NCBI GenBank assembly: GCA_016713365.1
Contig: JADJPG010000040.1
Location: 1-64,000, forward strand
Origin: Verrucomicrobiota bacterium
GTDB taxonomy: Bacteria; Verrucomicrobiota; Verrucomicrobiia; Limisphaerales; JADJPG01
Direction: 5' to 3'
Length of the DNA: 64,000 nt
Position 1 is the stretch's first letter. The number at the start of each line of letters is the position of its first letter. The position numbers were made by a program, and so were the translations under genes. Of this stretch, positions 1 to 10,900 are shown piece after piece. Below the pieces are notes generated by a model, which worked only from the letters and a program-made list of their open reading frames with translations, was not told the origin of the DNA and made no database searches.

Positions 1-24
1 CGCGCGAAAACCACAGGTAATCGC

Positions 25-992
25 ATGATTAAGGTAGAAAATTTAGAAAAACATTTCGGGACGAAGCGGGCCGTCGCGGGCGTCACCTTCTCGGTGGAAC
101 GCGGCGAGATCCTCGGCTTCCTCGGGCCCAACGGCGCTGGCAAATCCACCACCATGCGCATGATCACCGGCTTCATTCCGCCCACGGCGGGCCGGGTGAG
201 CGTCGGTGGATTCGACATGGTGGAGAATCCCATCCCGGCCAAGAAGCTCATCGGCTATCTCCCGGAGAACGCGCCGTCTTACGCGGACATGACCGTGTAT
301 GGCTTCCTCGCGTTCTGCGCGGAGCTGCGCGGCCTGCATGGTGATGACCGCAAGAAGGCGGTGCATCGCGCCATCGAGATGTGTTTCCTCGAGCCGGTGA
401 TGCACCAGAGCGTGGATACGCTTTCGAAGGGTTACCGCCATCGTACATGCTTGGCGCAGTCGATCCTGCACGATCCGCAGGTGCTGATTCTGGACGAGCC
501 GACGGACGGTCTCGACCCGAACCAGAAGCACGAGGCGCGTCAGCTCATCCGCCGCATGGGTGAAAAGAAGGCGATCATTTTCTCAACGCACATTCTCGAG
601 GAAGTCGAGGCGGTCTGCACGCGGGCGATCATCATCGACCGCGGTCGCATCGTGGCGAATGGCACGCCGCAGGAGCTGAAACAACGTTCCGACATGGCGG
701 GCGCGGTTTCGCTGCGCGTGATCGGCGTGGCGGGCGACACGGTGAAGTCGCGCCTCGCGTCCGTCTCGCGGGCGCCAGCAAGGCGACCATCGTGCGCGAG
801 GACGGCGGCAGCGTGTGGGCGCGGGCGTATCCGGCCGAGGGCAGTGTGAACGGCACTTTGGCTCGCGGCATCGCGGATGTGTGCGTGAAGGAAGGTTGGA
901 AATTTGAGGAACTGCATACCGAGGAGGGCCGGTTGGATGAAGTCTTCCGTGACATCACGTGGTCGGAGACCGCCCGAAAGGAGAACAAGTAA
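25..992 (+). CDS. ABC transporter ATP-binding protein (GldA/ABC-2 type), apparent frameshift
   Basis: ATPase subunit of an ABC-2 type exporter. Visible motifs are Walker A GPNGAGKST (residues 34-42), an LPEN Q-loop variant typical of ABC-2 ATPases, a signature-like LSKGYRHR, Walker B with VLILDEPTDGLDP and an H-loop FSTHILEE. The first frame runs out of conservation near 769. The C-terminal part (EELHTEEGRLDEVF, the usual end of this family) continues in another frame to 992, so one base is probably missing around 769-771. Repaired length is about 322 residues, normal for the family. The stop is followed directly by the permease start. The substrate is unknown. Relatives are annotated gliding-motility ABC subunits, but gliding is not implied here. 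Confidence 0.88.
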
Positions 993-1730
993 ATGAGCGA
1001 CACACTCCAAAACATCAAAACGATCTGCAAACGTGAGCTGAACGGTTACTTCGCGTCGCCGGTCGCCTACGTGTTCATTGTCATCTGGCTGTTGCTGAAC
1101 GGATTTTTCACGTTCAGCCTCGGCGGCTTCTTCGAAATGGGTCAGGCCTCGCTGACGATGTCGTTCTTCCGCTGGCATCCTTGGCTGTATCTGTTCCTCG
1201 TGCCGGCCGTCGGCATGCGGCTGTGGTCGGAAGAACGGCGTCTGCACACGCTGGAATTGCTCCTGACGATGCCCATCACGCCGTGGCAGGCCATCGTCGG
1301 CAAGTTCATCGCGTCGTGGTTGTTCCTGATCATCGCGCTGGCGCTGACGTTCCCGGTGGTGATCACGGTCTGCTATCTCGGTGATGCGGACGTCGGTGAA
1401 ATCTTCAGCGGCTACGTCGGCAGCGCATTGCTCGCAGGCGGTTATCTGGCGGTGACGAGCATGACGTCGTCGATGACGCGCAATCAGGTCATCAGCTTCA
1501 TCGTGTCCGTCGTGGTCTGCTTCTTTCTGCTGCTCGCGGGCTTTGAGCCGGTGACGGATCTGTTGCCGAACTCGCTGGTCGGCATCGTGACGGGCCTGAG
1601 TTCGCTCACGCATTTCATCGCGTTCCAGAAGGGCGTGATTGATTCGCGCGACGTGATCTACTTCGCCTCGCTCATCGGCTTCACGCTGTTCCTGAATGGC
1701 GTGATGATTCGCAACCTCCGCGCCGGCTGA
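993..1730 (+). CDS. ABC-2 type transporter permease (GldF-like)
   Basis: Membrane subunit of the exporter, 245 residues, with about six hydrophobic segments. The N-terminus shows the family pattern of a cytoplasmic start, ELNGYFASPVAYVF, then LWSEERRLHTLELLLTMPI, which matches GldF/NosY-like permeases. It starts one base after the ATPase stop, so the two are probably translationally coupled and form the transporter core. The next gene (GldG-like) begins 33 bases downstream. Confidence 0.88.
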   Translation: MSDTLQNIKTICKRELNGYFASPVAYVFIVIWLLLNGFFTFSLGGFFEMGQASLTMSFFRWHPWLYLFLVPAVGMRLWSEERRLHTLELLLTMPITPWQAIVGKFIASWLFLIIALALTFPVVITVCYLGDADVGEIFSGYVGSALLAGGYLAVTSMTSSMTRNQVISFIVSVVVCFFLLLAGFEPVTDLLPNSLVGIVTGLSSLTHFIAFQKGVIDSRDVIYFASLIGFTLFLNGVMIRNLRAG

Positions 1731-1763
1731 TTCCAACAACGTTTTCAAAACCATTTCTCCACC

Positions 1764-3674
1764 ATGAAAGAGAAGAAACTAGAGACGCTGCTCTACTCCA
1801 CGGTCGGCGTGGCGGTGATGTTCATCATCGTCGTGGCCGTGAACCTCATCGCCACCGTGATGAAGACCCGAGTGGATCTCACCGAAGGCAGCATTTACAC
1901 GCTCTCGCCGGGCACCAAGGCGATCCTTAAGAAGATCGATTCGCCGGTGGAAGTGCGCTTCTACTACTCGCAAAGCCAGGAACGCATTCCGTCCCAGTTC
2001 AAGGCCTATGCCAAGCAGGTTGAAGACTTGCTGAACGAGTTCCGCCAATACTCCGGCGGCAATCTGGAGATCAAGAAGCTCGATCCGCAGCCGGACTCCG
2101 AGGCGGAAGATTTGGCGAACCTCGACGGCGTGGAAGGGCAGATGGTCGAGACTGGCGACAAGTTCTACCTCGGCATCGCCATCAGCCTCGACCCGCAGAA
2201 GGTCGCGCTGCCATTCCTGCCGCCGAACCGCGAACGCTTGCTGGAATACGATCTGGCTCGCGCCATCTCGCAAGTGCTGGCGACGAACAAGCCGGTGGTC
2301 GGCGTCATGACGCCGCTGCAGGTGATGGGCATGCAGATGCCGCCGCAGATGCGCATGCAGATGGGCGGACAGAACCAGGACCCGTGGGCGTTCATCTCCG
2401 AACTCAAGCGCGACTTCGAAGTGCGTCAGGTGCCGATGGAGACCGAGAAGATCGACGACGACATCAAGGTGCTGATGGTCGTTCACCCGAAGGACATCAA
2501 GGACTCCGCGCTTTACGCCATCGACCAGTTCGTGATGCGCGGCGGCAAGTTGATCGCGGCGCTCGACCCGATGTGCCTCGCGGATGTCTCGAAGCAGAAC
2601 CCGATGATGCCGATGCCGGGCGGACCTTCGAATCTGGAGAAGCTGCTCAAGGCGTGGGGCGTCACGTTCGACACGACCAAGGTCGTCGCCGACATGAACT
2701 ACGCGCGCAAGCTGATGGTTCGTCAGGGTGCGCAGCCGGAAATTGTGCCGACGCTGCTGTTCCTCACGGACACGGCGATTACGAAGGATGACGTCGTCGC
2801 GGCGCAGGTGGATGAAATTCTCCTGCCGTTTGCCGGTGTGTTCGAGGGAACTCCGGCCGCAGGCTTGAAGAAGACGGCGCTGCTCAAGAGCTCGAAGAAG
2901 TCGCAGCTTGTGGAGCCGTTCCTCTCTCAGATGTCGCCGTCGAAGGTGGTCGATGACTTCAAGGAATCGGACAAGAACTACGACCTGGCGATTCGTCTCG
3001 AAGGCAAGTTCAAGAGCGCGTTTCCGGACGGCAAGCCGAAGGCGGACGCGGCGGCTGACGCGGAGAAGAAGGACGACGCCAAGCCGGCGGACGCGGGTGA
3101 TTCGCTCAAGGAAACCAAGGTGGACAACGCTGTGTTGCTGATCGGCGATACGGACTTTCTGTCCGACCAGTTCTCCGTGCAGGTCCAGAATTTCTTCGGC
3201 CAGAAAATCATTCAGCCGCGCAACGGCAACCTCGCTCTGACGCAGAACATCGTGGAGCAATTGGCGGGCGATCAGAACCTGATCGGCGTGCGCAGCCGTG
3301 GTTCCATGAACCGGCCCTTCACAGTCGTGAAGGAAATGCAGGCGGCCGCGAATGCGCGTTTCCAGGCGGAGATTGCTAAGCTCCAGAAGGAAGCCGACGA
3401 GGCCAACCAGAAGCTGAACGAATTGCAGAGCAAGAAGCAGGGTAACCAGCGCTTCGTGCTCTCGAAGGAACAGCAGGAAGAGATGGAGAAGTTCAAGCAG
3501 ACGCGCGCCGAGGCGAACAAGAAGTTGAAGAAGGTTCGCCGTGAGCTCGCACAGGACATTGATTCTCTGGAACTGAAAACCAAGGTGATCAACATCGCGC
3601 TGATGCCGTTCCTGGTGGCGGTCGCGGGTGTGGGTCTGGCCGTGGTTCGCAAACAAAAGACGAAGGCAAAATGA
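1764..3674 (+). CDS. GldG-family ABC-associated protein
   Basis: A 636-residue protein with an N-terminal membrane anchor (VGVAVMFIIVVAVNLIATVM), a large extracytoplasmic domain of the GldG/ABC-type uncharacterised transport type (TEGSIYTLSPGTKAIL near the start, LIAALDPM in the middle), a charged Ala/Lys/Asp-rich stretch, a C-terminal coiled coil rich in Lys, Glu and Gln, and a final membrane helix ending in basic residues. This architecture and its position after ATPase and permease genes are standard for Gld-like ABC clusters in Bacteroidota and Verrucomicrobiota. The molecular role is not established. Its stop overlaps the start of the next gene. Confidence 0.85.
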   Translation: MKEKKLETLLYSTVGVAVMFIIVVAVNLIATVMKTRVDLTEGSIYTLSPGTKAILKKIDSPVEVRFYYSQSQERIPSQFKAYAKQVEDLLNEFRQYSGGNLEIKKLDPQPDSEAEDLANLDGVEGQMVETGDKFYLGIAISLDPQKVALPFLPPNRERLLEYDLARAISQVLATNKPVVGVMTPLQVMGMQMPPQMRMQMGGQNQDPWAFISELKRDFEVRQVPMETEKIDDDIKVLMVVHPKDIKDSALYAIDQFVMRGGKLIAALDPMCLADVSKQNPMMPMPGGPSNLEKLLKAWGVTFDTTKVVADMNYARKLMVRQGAQPEIVPTLLFLTDTAITKDDVVAAQVDEILLPFAGVFEGTPAAGLKKTALLKSSKKSQLVEPFLSQMSPSKVVDDFKESDKNYDLAIRLEGKFKSAFPDGKPKADAAADAEKKDDAKPADAGDSLKETKVDNAVLLIGDTDFLSDQFSVQVQNFFGQKIIQPRNGNLALTQNIVEQLAGDQNLIGVRSRGSMNRPFTVVKEMQAAANARFQAEIAKLQKEADEANQKLNELQSKKQGNQRFVLSKEQQEEMEKFKQTRAEANKKLKKVRRELAQDIDSLELKTKVINIALMPFLVAVAGVGLAVVRKQKTKAK

Positions 3675-4825
3675 ACCGGAAACAACTGACTCTTTTGATC
3701 GTGGTGGGCGCCGTGCTCGGCGTGTTGGGCTGGGTGGCGTACCAGAAACAGGCGGAGCCCTACAAGAAATCCGGGCAGGAGATTGGCGGCAAATTCCTGC
3801 CGAACTTCCCGCTGAACGACGTCGAACAAATCGTCATCAAGCAGGGCACGTCCTCGACGGTGCTCGCGAAGAAGGACGACGTGTGGGTGGTGAAGGATCG
3901 CGGGGATCATCCGGCGAACTTCGATACCATCAGCGATGTGCTGCGGAAGTTCTGGGAACTCAAGGTCGCCAAGCCGGTGAAGACCGGTCCGTCACGTCTG
4001 CCGATGCTGGAGCTCGTCGCGCCGGACAAAGGCCCGGGCACGCTCGTGGAGTTCAAGGACAAGACGGGCAAGGTCATCAACTCCGTGCTGCTCGGTGCGA
4101 AGAGCATGAAGCAGGCGGGCGACAATTCGCCGTTCGGCGGCGGTGGATTCCCGGATGGCCGCTACGTGATGCTCGGCAGCGATGTGCAGACGGTCGCGCT
4201 GGTGGCGGAAGCGTTCAGCAATGTCGAGGCGAAGCCGGAGGAGTGGCTGGACAAGAAGGACTGGTTCAAGGTCGAGAAGTTGAAGTCCGTGTCCGTGACC
4301 GCAGCGCAACCGACGAACAGCTGGAAGCTTTCCCGCGAATCCGAAACGGGCGAATGGAAGCTTGCGGATGCGAAAGCTGGCGAAGTGCTGGATAACGGCA
4401 AGAGCGGTTCTGCCTCGAGCGCGCTGAGTTATCCGTCCTTCACGGATGTGACCACCAACACGGCCGGAATGGACAAGCCGATCGTGGCGCGCTTGGAGAC
4501 GTTCGATGGTTTCCTGTTCACCGCGAAGGTAGGCAAGGCCGAGGGCGAGAATCATTACTTCCAGATTGCGGTCGAAGGGCAGTTCCCCAAGGAACGCACG
4601 CCGGGCAAGGACGAGAAGCCTGAGGACAAGGAGAAGCTCGACAAGGAATTCGCCGAGAACACGAAGAAGCTTCAGGACAAACTGAAGGCACTCAAAGCGC
4701 ACGAGAAGTGGACTTACCTCGTCTCGAAGTGGACGGTGGACGCGTTCTTGAAAGAGCGCAAAGACCTGCTCGCAGACACGAAGGAAGAATCGGCGGCGGA
4801 CGCGAAAGCGGACCCGAAGCCTTAG
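3671..4825 (+). CDS. DUF4340 domain-containing protein
   Basis: A 384-residue protein with an N-terminal membrane helix (LTLLIVVGAVLGVLGWVAY) and a mostly beta extracytoplasmic domain of the DUF4340 type, which regularly follows GldG-like genes. The C-terminal third is very rich in Lys and Glu and probably helical. The start overlaps the previous stop in an ATGA arrangement, so it is the last gene of the exporter operon. A strong terminator follows 20-60 bases after the stop. No enzymatic motif was recognised. Confidence 0.82.
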   Translation: MNRKQLTLLIVVGAVLGVLGWVAYQKQAEPYKKSGQEIGGKFLPNFPLNDVEQIVIKQGTSSTVLAKKDDVWVVKDRGDHPANFDTISDVLRKFWELKVAKPVKTGPSRLPMLELVAPDKGPGTLVEFKDKTGKVINSVLLGAKSMKQAGDNSPFGGGGFPDGRYVMLGSDVQTVALVAEAFSNVEAKPEEWLDKKDWFKVEKLKSVSVTAAQPTNSWKLSRESETGEWKLADAKAGEVLDNGKSGSASSALSYPSFTDVTTNTAGMDKPIVARLETFDGFLFTAKVGKAEGENHYFQIAVEGQFPKERTPGKDEKPEDKEKLDKEFAENTKKLQDKLKALKAHEKWTYLVSKWTVDAFLKERKDLLADTKEESAADAKADPKP

Positions 4826-4846
4826 CGGGTGACGATTTCAAGCAAC

Positions 4847-4888
4847 GAAAAACCCCTCGGGCCACAAGGCCGGAGGGGTTTTCTTTTT
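4847..4888. terminator. Rho-independent terminator, probably bidirectional
   Basis: A 15-base stem starting AAAACCCCTC with one mismatch encloses a short ACAA loop and is followed by a T-rich run on the plus strand. The left side carries a matching A run, so it can also stop transcription from the minus strand. It sits between the convergent DUF4340 and SDR genes. Confidence 0.85.
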
Positions 4889-4913
4889 TGGAAAGCGGTA
4901 GATGACGTGAGGA

Positions 4914-5618
4914 TCACATATCCGGAACTGAGAGCGCTTGTCCGTTGTCATTCTCGTCGAGCTTGAGGATGAACGGGACGGCGCGTTCCGCCCAGCGGGT
5001 GGCGGACGGATAATGGGCGGCGGATTCACCAAAGCAGCTTTGGAGCATGTCGGTGTTGATGATGCCGGGATTCAAGGCGACGACGCCCAAGCCGGCCGGT
5101 ATCTCCATGGAGAGTGCCTGCGTGAGGCCTTCAATGGCCCATTTCGTCGCGACGTAGGGAGCCACATCCTTGTCGGCGGAGCGTCCCCAGCCCGAGCTGA
5201 AATTCACGATCAAGCCGTGGTGCTTCTTAATCATGTTGGGGAGGAAATTTCGAATGACGTTGGCCGAGCCCTTGATGTTGACGTCGATGACGTCGGAGAA
5301 ATCCTTGGCGGCAATCTTCCATAGCGGCCCGGTGGGATTGATGATGCCGGCGTTGTTCAGGATGAGGTCTGGTGCGCCGCACTTCTTGTGTAGCCGCGCC
5401 ATCCACGCCTGAACTTCTTCATCCGAGGTGACGTCGACGACGTCGAAGTCGTGGCGTTTTGGATATTTCTGACGGAGCTCATCAATGAGCTGGCGACTAC
5501 GTCCGCAACCCAGAACGGTATGACCCAGAGCGATGAACTTTTCAGCCATTGCCCGACCCAACCCGCGAGTGACCCCGGTAATTACAACAATTTTCTTTTT
5601 TGCTTTGTCGTCGTTCAT
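4914..5618 (-). CDS. SDR family NAD(P)-dependent oxidoreductase
   Basis: A classical short-chain dehydrogenase of 234 residues. It has the nucleotide-binding TGVTRGLGRA near the N-terminus, the structural NNAG motif (ILNNAGII), and a catalytic Tyr-x3-Lys in PYVATKWA, preceded by the Ser of NFSSGWG. The substrate cannot be predicted. It is convergent with the ABC operon and separated from it by the terminator. The J-domain gene upstream on the same strand is about 200 bases away, so this gene probably has its own promoter. Confidence 0.88.
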   Translation of the reverse strand: MNDDKAKKKIVVITGVTRGLGRAMAEKFIALGHTVLGCGRSRQLIDELRQKYPKRHDFDVVDVTSDEEVQAWMARLHKKCGAPDLILNNAGIINPTGPLWKIAAKDFSDVIDVNIKGSANVIRNFLPNMIKKHHGLIVNFSSGWGRSADKDVAPYVATKWAIEGLTQALSMEIPAGLGVVALNPGIINTDMLQSCFGESAAHYPSATRWAERAVPFILKLDENDNGQALSVPDM

Positions 5619-5816
5619 AATGTGAACACGGCAGAACCCAAGTGCTGTTTACCCCCAAACCCAGCAGGAACCCGATAGTTATGCCGGGACTTCGCATTTG
5701 AATCAATCCCAATGAATCAGGCGGGGCGGAAAGTGTCGTGATAAATTTTGTTCATCAGCGACCCAATGTTGCACCGAATGCTGGGATGGAAGGCGAGGGG
5801 CGACCTCGCAGAGGAG

Positions 5817-6854
5817 CTATTCGCGGGGCGCAAAGCGGGAGCTCTTGGCGAGCTGTTCCCACAAGGCGCGTTCCGAATCACTCACCTCGGTAGGAACCTG
5901 GATGCGTGTGACGACGAAGAGATCACCGCGCGCGCCTTCCTTGCCCAGGCCGCGTCCGCGCACGCGCAGGCGCTGGCCGTTTTGCGTGCCGGGCGGGAGC
6001 TTGATGCTGACTTCGCCTTCGAGAGTGGGCACGGAAACGCTGGTCCCAAGCACGGCCTCCCAGGGAGCCAGGTCGAGATCGTAGGAGAGATTGTCGCCCT
6101 CGACCCGGAGATCGGGATGGCCCGCCAGACGGATCGTAAGGTAGAGATCGCCGGGGCTTCCACCGCTGGAGCCGGATTCACCTTTGCCTCCGACGCGCAG
6201 CCGCTGACCTTCCTTGATGCCAGCGGGAATCTTCACCTGATGCGTCTCGGTCTTGGCGGTGTGCCCGGCGCCATTGCAGCGATTGCAGTGCTTGCGGCCG
6301 ACCATGCCGGTGCCTCCACAGTGTTCGCAGGGCACATTGCGCCGGAGCGAAATGGACCGCACGGCGCCTTTCAACGCCTCCTCCAACGTGACCATGATGT
6401 CGGATTCCAGATCCCGACCGCGTTCCGCGGCTTCCTCTTGATCGAACCGGAATCCACCACCGCCGGGAGCCGCGCCGCGGCGCGCGCCGAAGATTTGCTC
6501 AAAGAAGTCACTGAAGCCCGTGCCGCCAAACTCGAATTCCGCGCCTCCATTGCGACCGGGCCGGCCGCCACGCTGACCGCCGCTGAAGGATTCCCATCCG
6601 GGCGGGGGACGGAACTCGGAACCCTGCTTCCAGTTTGCGCCGAGCGCATCGTACTTCTGACGCTTCTCCGGATCGCTCAGGACTTCGTGCGCTTCGTTGA
6701 TCTCCTTGAACTTCTCCTCCGCCTCCTTCTTGTTCTTGGCGACGTCGGGATGGTATTGGCGCGCGAGTTTGCGAAACGCCTTGCGGATGTCGTCCGCGCT
6801 GGCGGTGCGTTCCACACCCAGCAACTTGTAATAGTCCTTATACTCGAGACCCAT
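5817..6854 (-). CDS. J-domain co-chaperone (DnaJ/CbpA-like) with half a zinc finger region
   Basis: A co-chaperone for DnaK of 345 residues. The N-terminal J domain (residues 5-70) carries HPD at 35-37. A Gly/Phe-rich linker follows, then two CxxCxGxG motifs (CEHCGGTG and CNRCNGAG) and the C-terminal substrate-binding domains ([18 protein letters not shown] and a second copy later). Canonical DnaJ has four CxxCxGxG motifs forming two zinc centres and CbpA has none, so this protein is intermediate. It may bind a single zinc ion. The start at 6854 gives a J domain of normal length. Confidence 0.88.
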   Translation of the reverse strand: MGLEYKDYYKLLGVERTASADDIRKAFRKLARQYHPDVAKNKKEAEEKFKEINEAHEVLSDPEKRQKYDALGANWKQGSEFRPPPGWESFSGGQRGGRPGRNGGAEFEFGGTGFSDFFEQIFGARRGAAPGGGGFRFDQEEAAERGRDLESDIMVTLEEALKGAVRSISLRRNVPCEHCGGTGMVGRKHCNRCNGAGHTAKTETHQVKIPAGIKEGQRLRVGGKGESGSSGGSPGDLYLTIRLAGHPDLRVEGDNLSYDLDLAPWEAVLGTSVSVPTLEGEVSIKLPPGTQNGQRLRVRGRGLGKEGARGDLFVVTRIQVPTEVSDSERALWEQLAKSSRFAPRE

Positions 6855-6989
6855 AGTGAGCGTTCATTCCGCTGCCCGGTCCGGTGGCTGCACCTCTGGC
6901 GCCCACTGGCTGGTCAGCACATTCGGATGGTAGAACTCCGCCTGAGGTTTGACAACTGGCGCGGTGGGCACGCGCCAACTTTGTCTCGG

Positions 6990-7919
6990 TCAGGCGTTGA
7001 ACGCTTCTTGCATCTGCTTCAGCAAACGCGGGACGGCGGTCCAGGGATCCTCGGCGGATTCGTATTCCAGCGCCACGTAACCGCGATAGTTCGCCGCCTT
7101 GAGAATCTTCGCCAGCCGCGGAATGTCCGAAAGCTCGGGCTTCTGGCCGCGCCGCTGCATCTCGGACTTCAACTGCACGTTCACAGCGTACGGTGCGCAA
7201 CGTTCAAAGTCTCCATACGGATCGTCCGTGTGAAAGTTTGCGCTGTCCAGGTTGATGCCTACCCACGGGCTCTTCACGGTCCGGACGATCTCCAGCAGCT
7301 CCTTCGCTTCCGCGACGATGCCGCCGTGGTTCTCGATGCCGAGAATGATGCCGTGTTTGCCGGCGTAGTCCGCGCATTCCTCCAGACCGGCGATGCACAG
7401 TTTCATCGCGTCGGCGCGGCTGACACCGCGTGGCGCGCTTCCAGCGAAGACGCGGATGTGCGGAGCGCCGAGCACTGCGTAGTGGTCCACCCACTTCTTC
7501 ACATAACTGATCTCCGAATCCCGCTTCTCCCCGGGCTGGAGCGTGAAGGTATTGCCCACAGAACCGCCGCTCACCTCCACGCCACGGAGGAAGCAATGCC
7601 GCCGGAGCTTGAGCAAATAATCGGCTGTGACGTCTGGCGGGAAGTAGTAGCTGGTGAGCTCGGCGCCCGCGCAGTCGTGCGTCGCGCAGTAATCGACGAA
7701 CTGAAACATGTCGATCTTCTTCGTCGCGTCCGCTGGCGCCTTTTGCTCGTGATTGCTGTTGCGGAAGTAATCGCGAAACGAATACGCCGCGAGGCTCACG
7801 GTGAGACGCGGCGGCGCGACGCGCTGGAATGGTTCGGCGGCGGAAACGCCGAGCGAAGTCAGAACAGTGGCGGCGGCGGAGCCTTTGAGAAAGGCACGAC
7901 GGCTCAGGGTGGATTGCAT
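6990..7919 (-). CDS. Sugar phosphate isomerase/epimerase-like TIM barrel protein, Tat signal
   Basis: A 309-residue protein of the xylose isomerase-like TIM barrel (AP endonuclease 2) superfamily. The internal start at 7919 is preferred over one 13 codons upstream because it places a twin-arginine signal (SRRAFLKG) at the N-terminus, followed by a hydrophobic segment and VSAAE. Barrel features include LGIENHGG, WVGINLDSANF and a terminal YVALEYESAEDPW with acidic metal-ligand candidates. Exported members of this family are common in Verrucomicrobiota and Planctomycetota and are thought to act on sugars, but the substrate is unknown. It lies 62 bases downstream of the CxxCH haem protein stop and may be co-transcribed with it. 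Confidence 0.82.
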   Translation of the reverse strand: MQSTLSRRAFLKGSAAATVLTSLGVSAAEPFQRVAPPRLTVSLAAYSFRDYFRNSNHEQKAPADATKKIDMFQFVDYCATHDCAGAELTSYYFPPDVTADYLLKLRRHCFLRGVEVSGGSVGNTFTLQPGEKRDSEISYVKKWVDHYAVLGAPHIRVFAGSAPRGVSRADAMKLCIAGLEECADYAGKHGIILGIENHGGIVAEAKELLEIVRTVKSPWVGINLDSANFHTDDPYGDFERCAPYAVNVQLKSEMQRRGQKPELSDIPRLAKILKAANYRGYVALEYESAEDPWTAVPRLLKQMQEAFNA

Positions 7920-7981
7920 GGCGGCACCGTAGCCAAACACACCTGTGATGGGGAGCAAGAATTCGAGCGTGCCCGAAACTT

Positions 7982-10900
7982 CTACTCTGTCTGCGCCGTC
8001 ATGGCCACGAAGGTGGGCGCAACGTGGTTGTCGAAGCTTTCGAGGATGATCCGCTTGATTTCGCCCTGGTGCTTCGGGACGATCGTGAACCAGCGCAGCT
8101 GGCCGGAATAGGTCAGGCCGCCGACGGAACGGGATCCGGGAACTTCATACGGACGCACGTAGTCGGCGAATTCCTCGCCATTGCGCCAGGTGATTTCCTC
8201 GCTCTGGCCGTCCGCGTATTCGAGACGCGCCTTTGCAGCTGGAACGTTCACCTGAATGTCTGGAACGCCGTAGGGGAAGCCCCAGCCGGCGACTCCGCCG
8301 AGGATGTAGAGCTTCTTGGCCGCGGTGCCAACGGGGAATTCGACGCGTTGCGGCAGCGTCTTTGCGAAGCCGGACCCGCCCTTGAGCACGATGACATTCT
8401 GGCCGCGGGTGTTGGCGGCGGGGTTCACGATGTTGAACGGGATGTTGTCCACCATCACGATGCCGAATTGCTTGAACGCCAGTGAGGCCGGATCGCTCTG
8501 GCTGGCGTAGAGTCCCTTGCTGCTGTCGGCGGTGAACGCCGCGCCAAGATCGAGCGGACGGAATCCTTTGGGAATCACCGCCGCGAGATAGCCGACGATG
8601 TCGCGGATGGCCTTCTCGCCAAGCGCTTCGAAACCTTCGGGCATGAGGGAGAGTCCTGATGATTTCATCGACGCGATGTCAGCACGGCGGATTTCGACCT
8701 CGGCTTCGAGGTTCTTCAGCACCACCTTCTCGCTGTTCTCGCTCTTGATGATTCCGCTGTATTCCTCCTCCTTCTTGGTGGTGACATTGTAGGAGATGAA
8801 GTTGCCTTCCACGACGCGGTTCGGGTCGAGGATGTGCGTCAGCAACACGCTCTCACCGTGCAGGCCCACGCCGGTGAGATTCGGGCCGGCCTCCTTGCCC
8901 TTGTCGCCGAACTTGTGGCAGACGGCGCAATTCTTCTCGAAGAGTTCCTTGCCGTTCTTCAGGTCCGCCACGTGGCTGAAGTAGGCCTGGAACTTGGTGA
9001 TCAACTCATTCTTCTCGCGCAGCTGCGGGCCTTGCACGGCTTCGAACACCGCTTTGGCGCGCTTGGCGACAGCGGCGTCGGGATGCGTCAGCAGGCGTGT
9101 CGGCGTCTGGATGCCCAGCTCGGCGATGGCGATCTGCTTGCGCTCGATCATGCTGAGCAGTGCGAACGCCCAATCACCGCGCTTGAGCAACGTGCCGACG
9201 GCGAGCGCCTTGTTCTCCGAACCGAAGCGGGAAAAATTCTTCAACAACACGGCGGCGGCGAGCGGGTTGGTGGTGTTGCCCAACTCGGTAATGATGTGTT
9301 TCTGCACTTCCTTGGACGCGCCGTTGACGATCAGGCTGTCGAGCCGCGAGATGACTTCAGAGCGCAGCGACTGCACGGTCATGAGGGTGGTGATGTAGGG
9401 GTTGCGTTCCTCGTCCTTCACCTTGTCCTTCACCAGTTCGCCGAGCAGCGTTTTGCGAAGGTCGCGCAGTTCAGCCGCATACTTGCCGCTGCGGTCGTAG
9501 TGGCTGATGACTGGAAACGCCGCGATGCGCAGCGAACGGCTCTCGGATTTCAGCAACGACTTGATCGCCGCGTCGATGTTGGTGGAGGCGGGCGGCGCGT
9601 AGGTTTCGAGATTCTTCGCGTAGGCGTTGAGCACAGTGATTTTCAGTTTGTCCGTCACCGCAGCCTGACGCGCGGCGTGGGAGAGAATCCAGGTGGTGGT
9701 GTCGGGGTCTTTCTTTTGGAGAAAGTCCTCGACGAGTGGCGTCACGATCTCGCGGAAGTTGTCTGACTTGTCCGAGGCGAATGATGCGCGGATGAAGTTC
9801 GTCGGCGCGAGCCGGGCGACGCCAAGCATCGCGGACTTTGCCCAGGTGTCGCGGGAGTCCTTCAGATCGGAAAAGAGTTTGTGAACGGCGGAAATAACGT
9901 CCTTGTTGGGCGTCCATTGGGTGAGGGCGAGCAGGGCATCGAGACGTGTGCGCTCGGAGGTGTCCTTCAATTGCTTGATGACGGCGGTGAAGACATTGCT
10001 CGCCGGCGCGGTGCGGAGTTCCGGCACGATGCGGAGCGCGTTGTTCTGGACGGTCGGATGAGGATCGTTGATCGCCGTGATCAAGTTGGAAGAGTTCAAC
10101 GAGTTCAGCGCGTGCAAGGTCCACAAGGCGTGGAGACGCGCGTAGGTGACGCGGTTGGAGAGGAGGCTGGTCAGCGCGGGGGTGGCGGTGCGGTCGTTGC
10201 GCTCGGCGAGCAGGCGTTGCGCGGTCAGGCGAACCCAGGCGTTTTGGTGGGCGAGCGCGGCGGTGAGTTCCTGCGAGGTGGCGGTGGCGAGATTTGGAAA
10301 GGGATTCTTGCGCGCCTGCTTGTGTTGGATGCGCCAGATGCGGCCGTGCTCATGATCGCGGTCGGGTCGCACGGCGGCATTGCCCATGCCGTGGGCGACG
10401 CCACGAATGTCGTTGTGCGAGATCGCCTGATTGTAGAAATCGAGCAGATACATCGCGCCATCGGGACCGATGCGAGAGTGCACGGGACGGAACCAGAGAT
10501 CGTTGCCGGCGATGAACTCGACGTCGTCGCGGCGGGTGGCGTCAAAGGTCGGATTCTCGCCGCGGGTGATGATGTCCTCGTGAACGATGTGAACGGTCGG
10601 TTCGCAGACGAAGGCGCTGCCGTTGTACTTCTCCGGCCACGCGCCGCCGCTGTAAACCGTGCAACCGGAGGCGCCGGTGAAGACGCCGACGGGCGCGACT
10701 TGGACGTATTCGTGACGCGGGTCGCCGAAGATTGGGTTAACCTTCTGGTGGTCCTCGATGGACTTCGTGCTGGAGGCGTTGCCGAGCTTGCCGCGGGCGA
10801 GGTAGCGCTCGGGCATGACGACGTGGTTGATGTGCGGGCCATTGGCCATCGAGTAGAAGAGTTCGCCTTCTTCGTTGAAATCGATGCCCCAGGAGTTGCC

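Noticed and set aside
1779..3656. A 625-residue minus-strand frame opposite the GldG-like gene
   Set aside because: Shadow of the sense gene, with His/Arg/Leu-rich composition and no family features.
5748..8111. A 787-residue plus-strand frame over the J-domain and isomerase genes
   Set aside because: Both genes on the minus strand have diagnostic motifs; this frame spans two of them and their spacer and has none.
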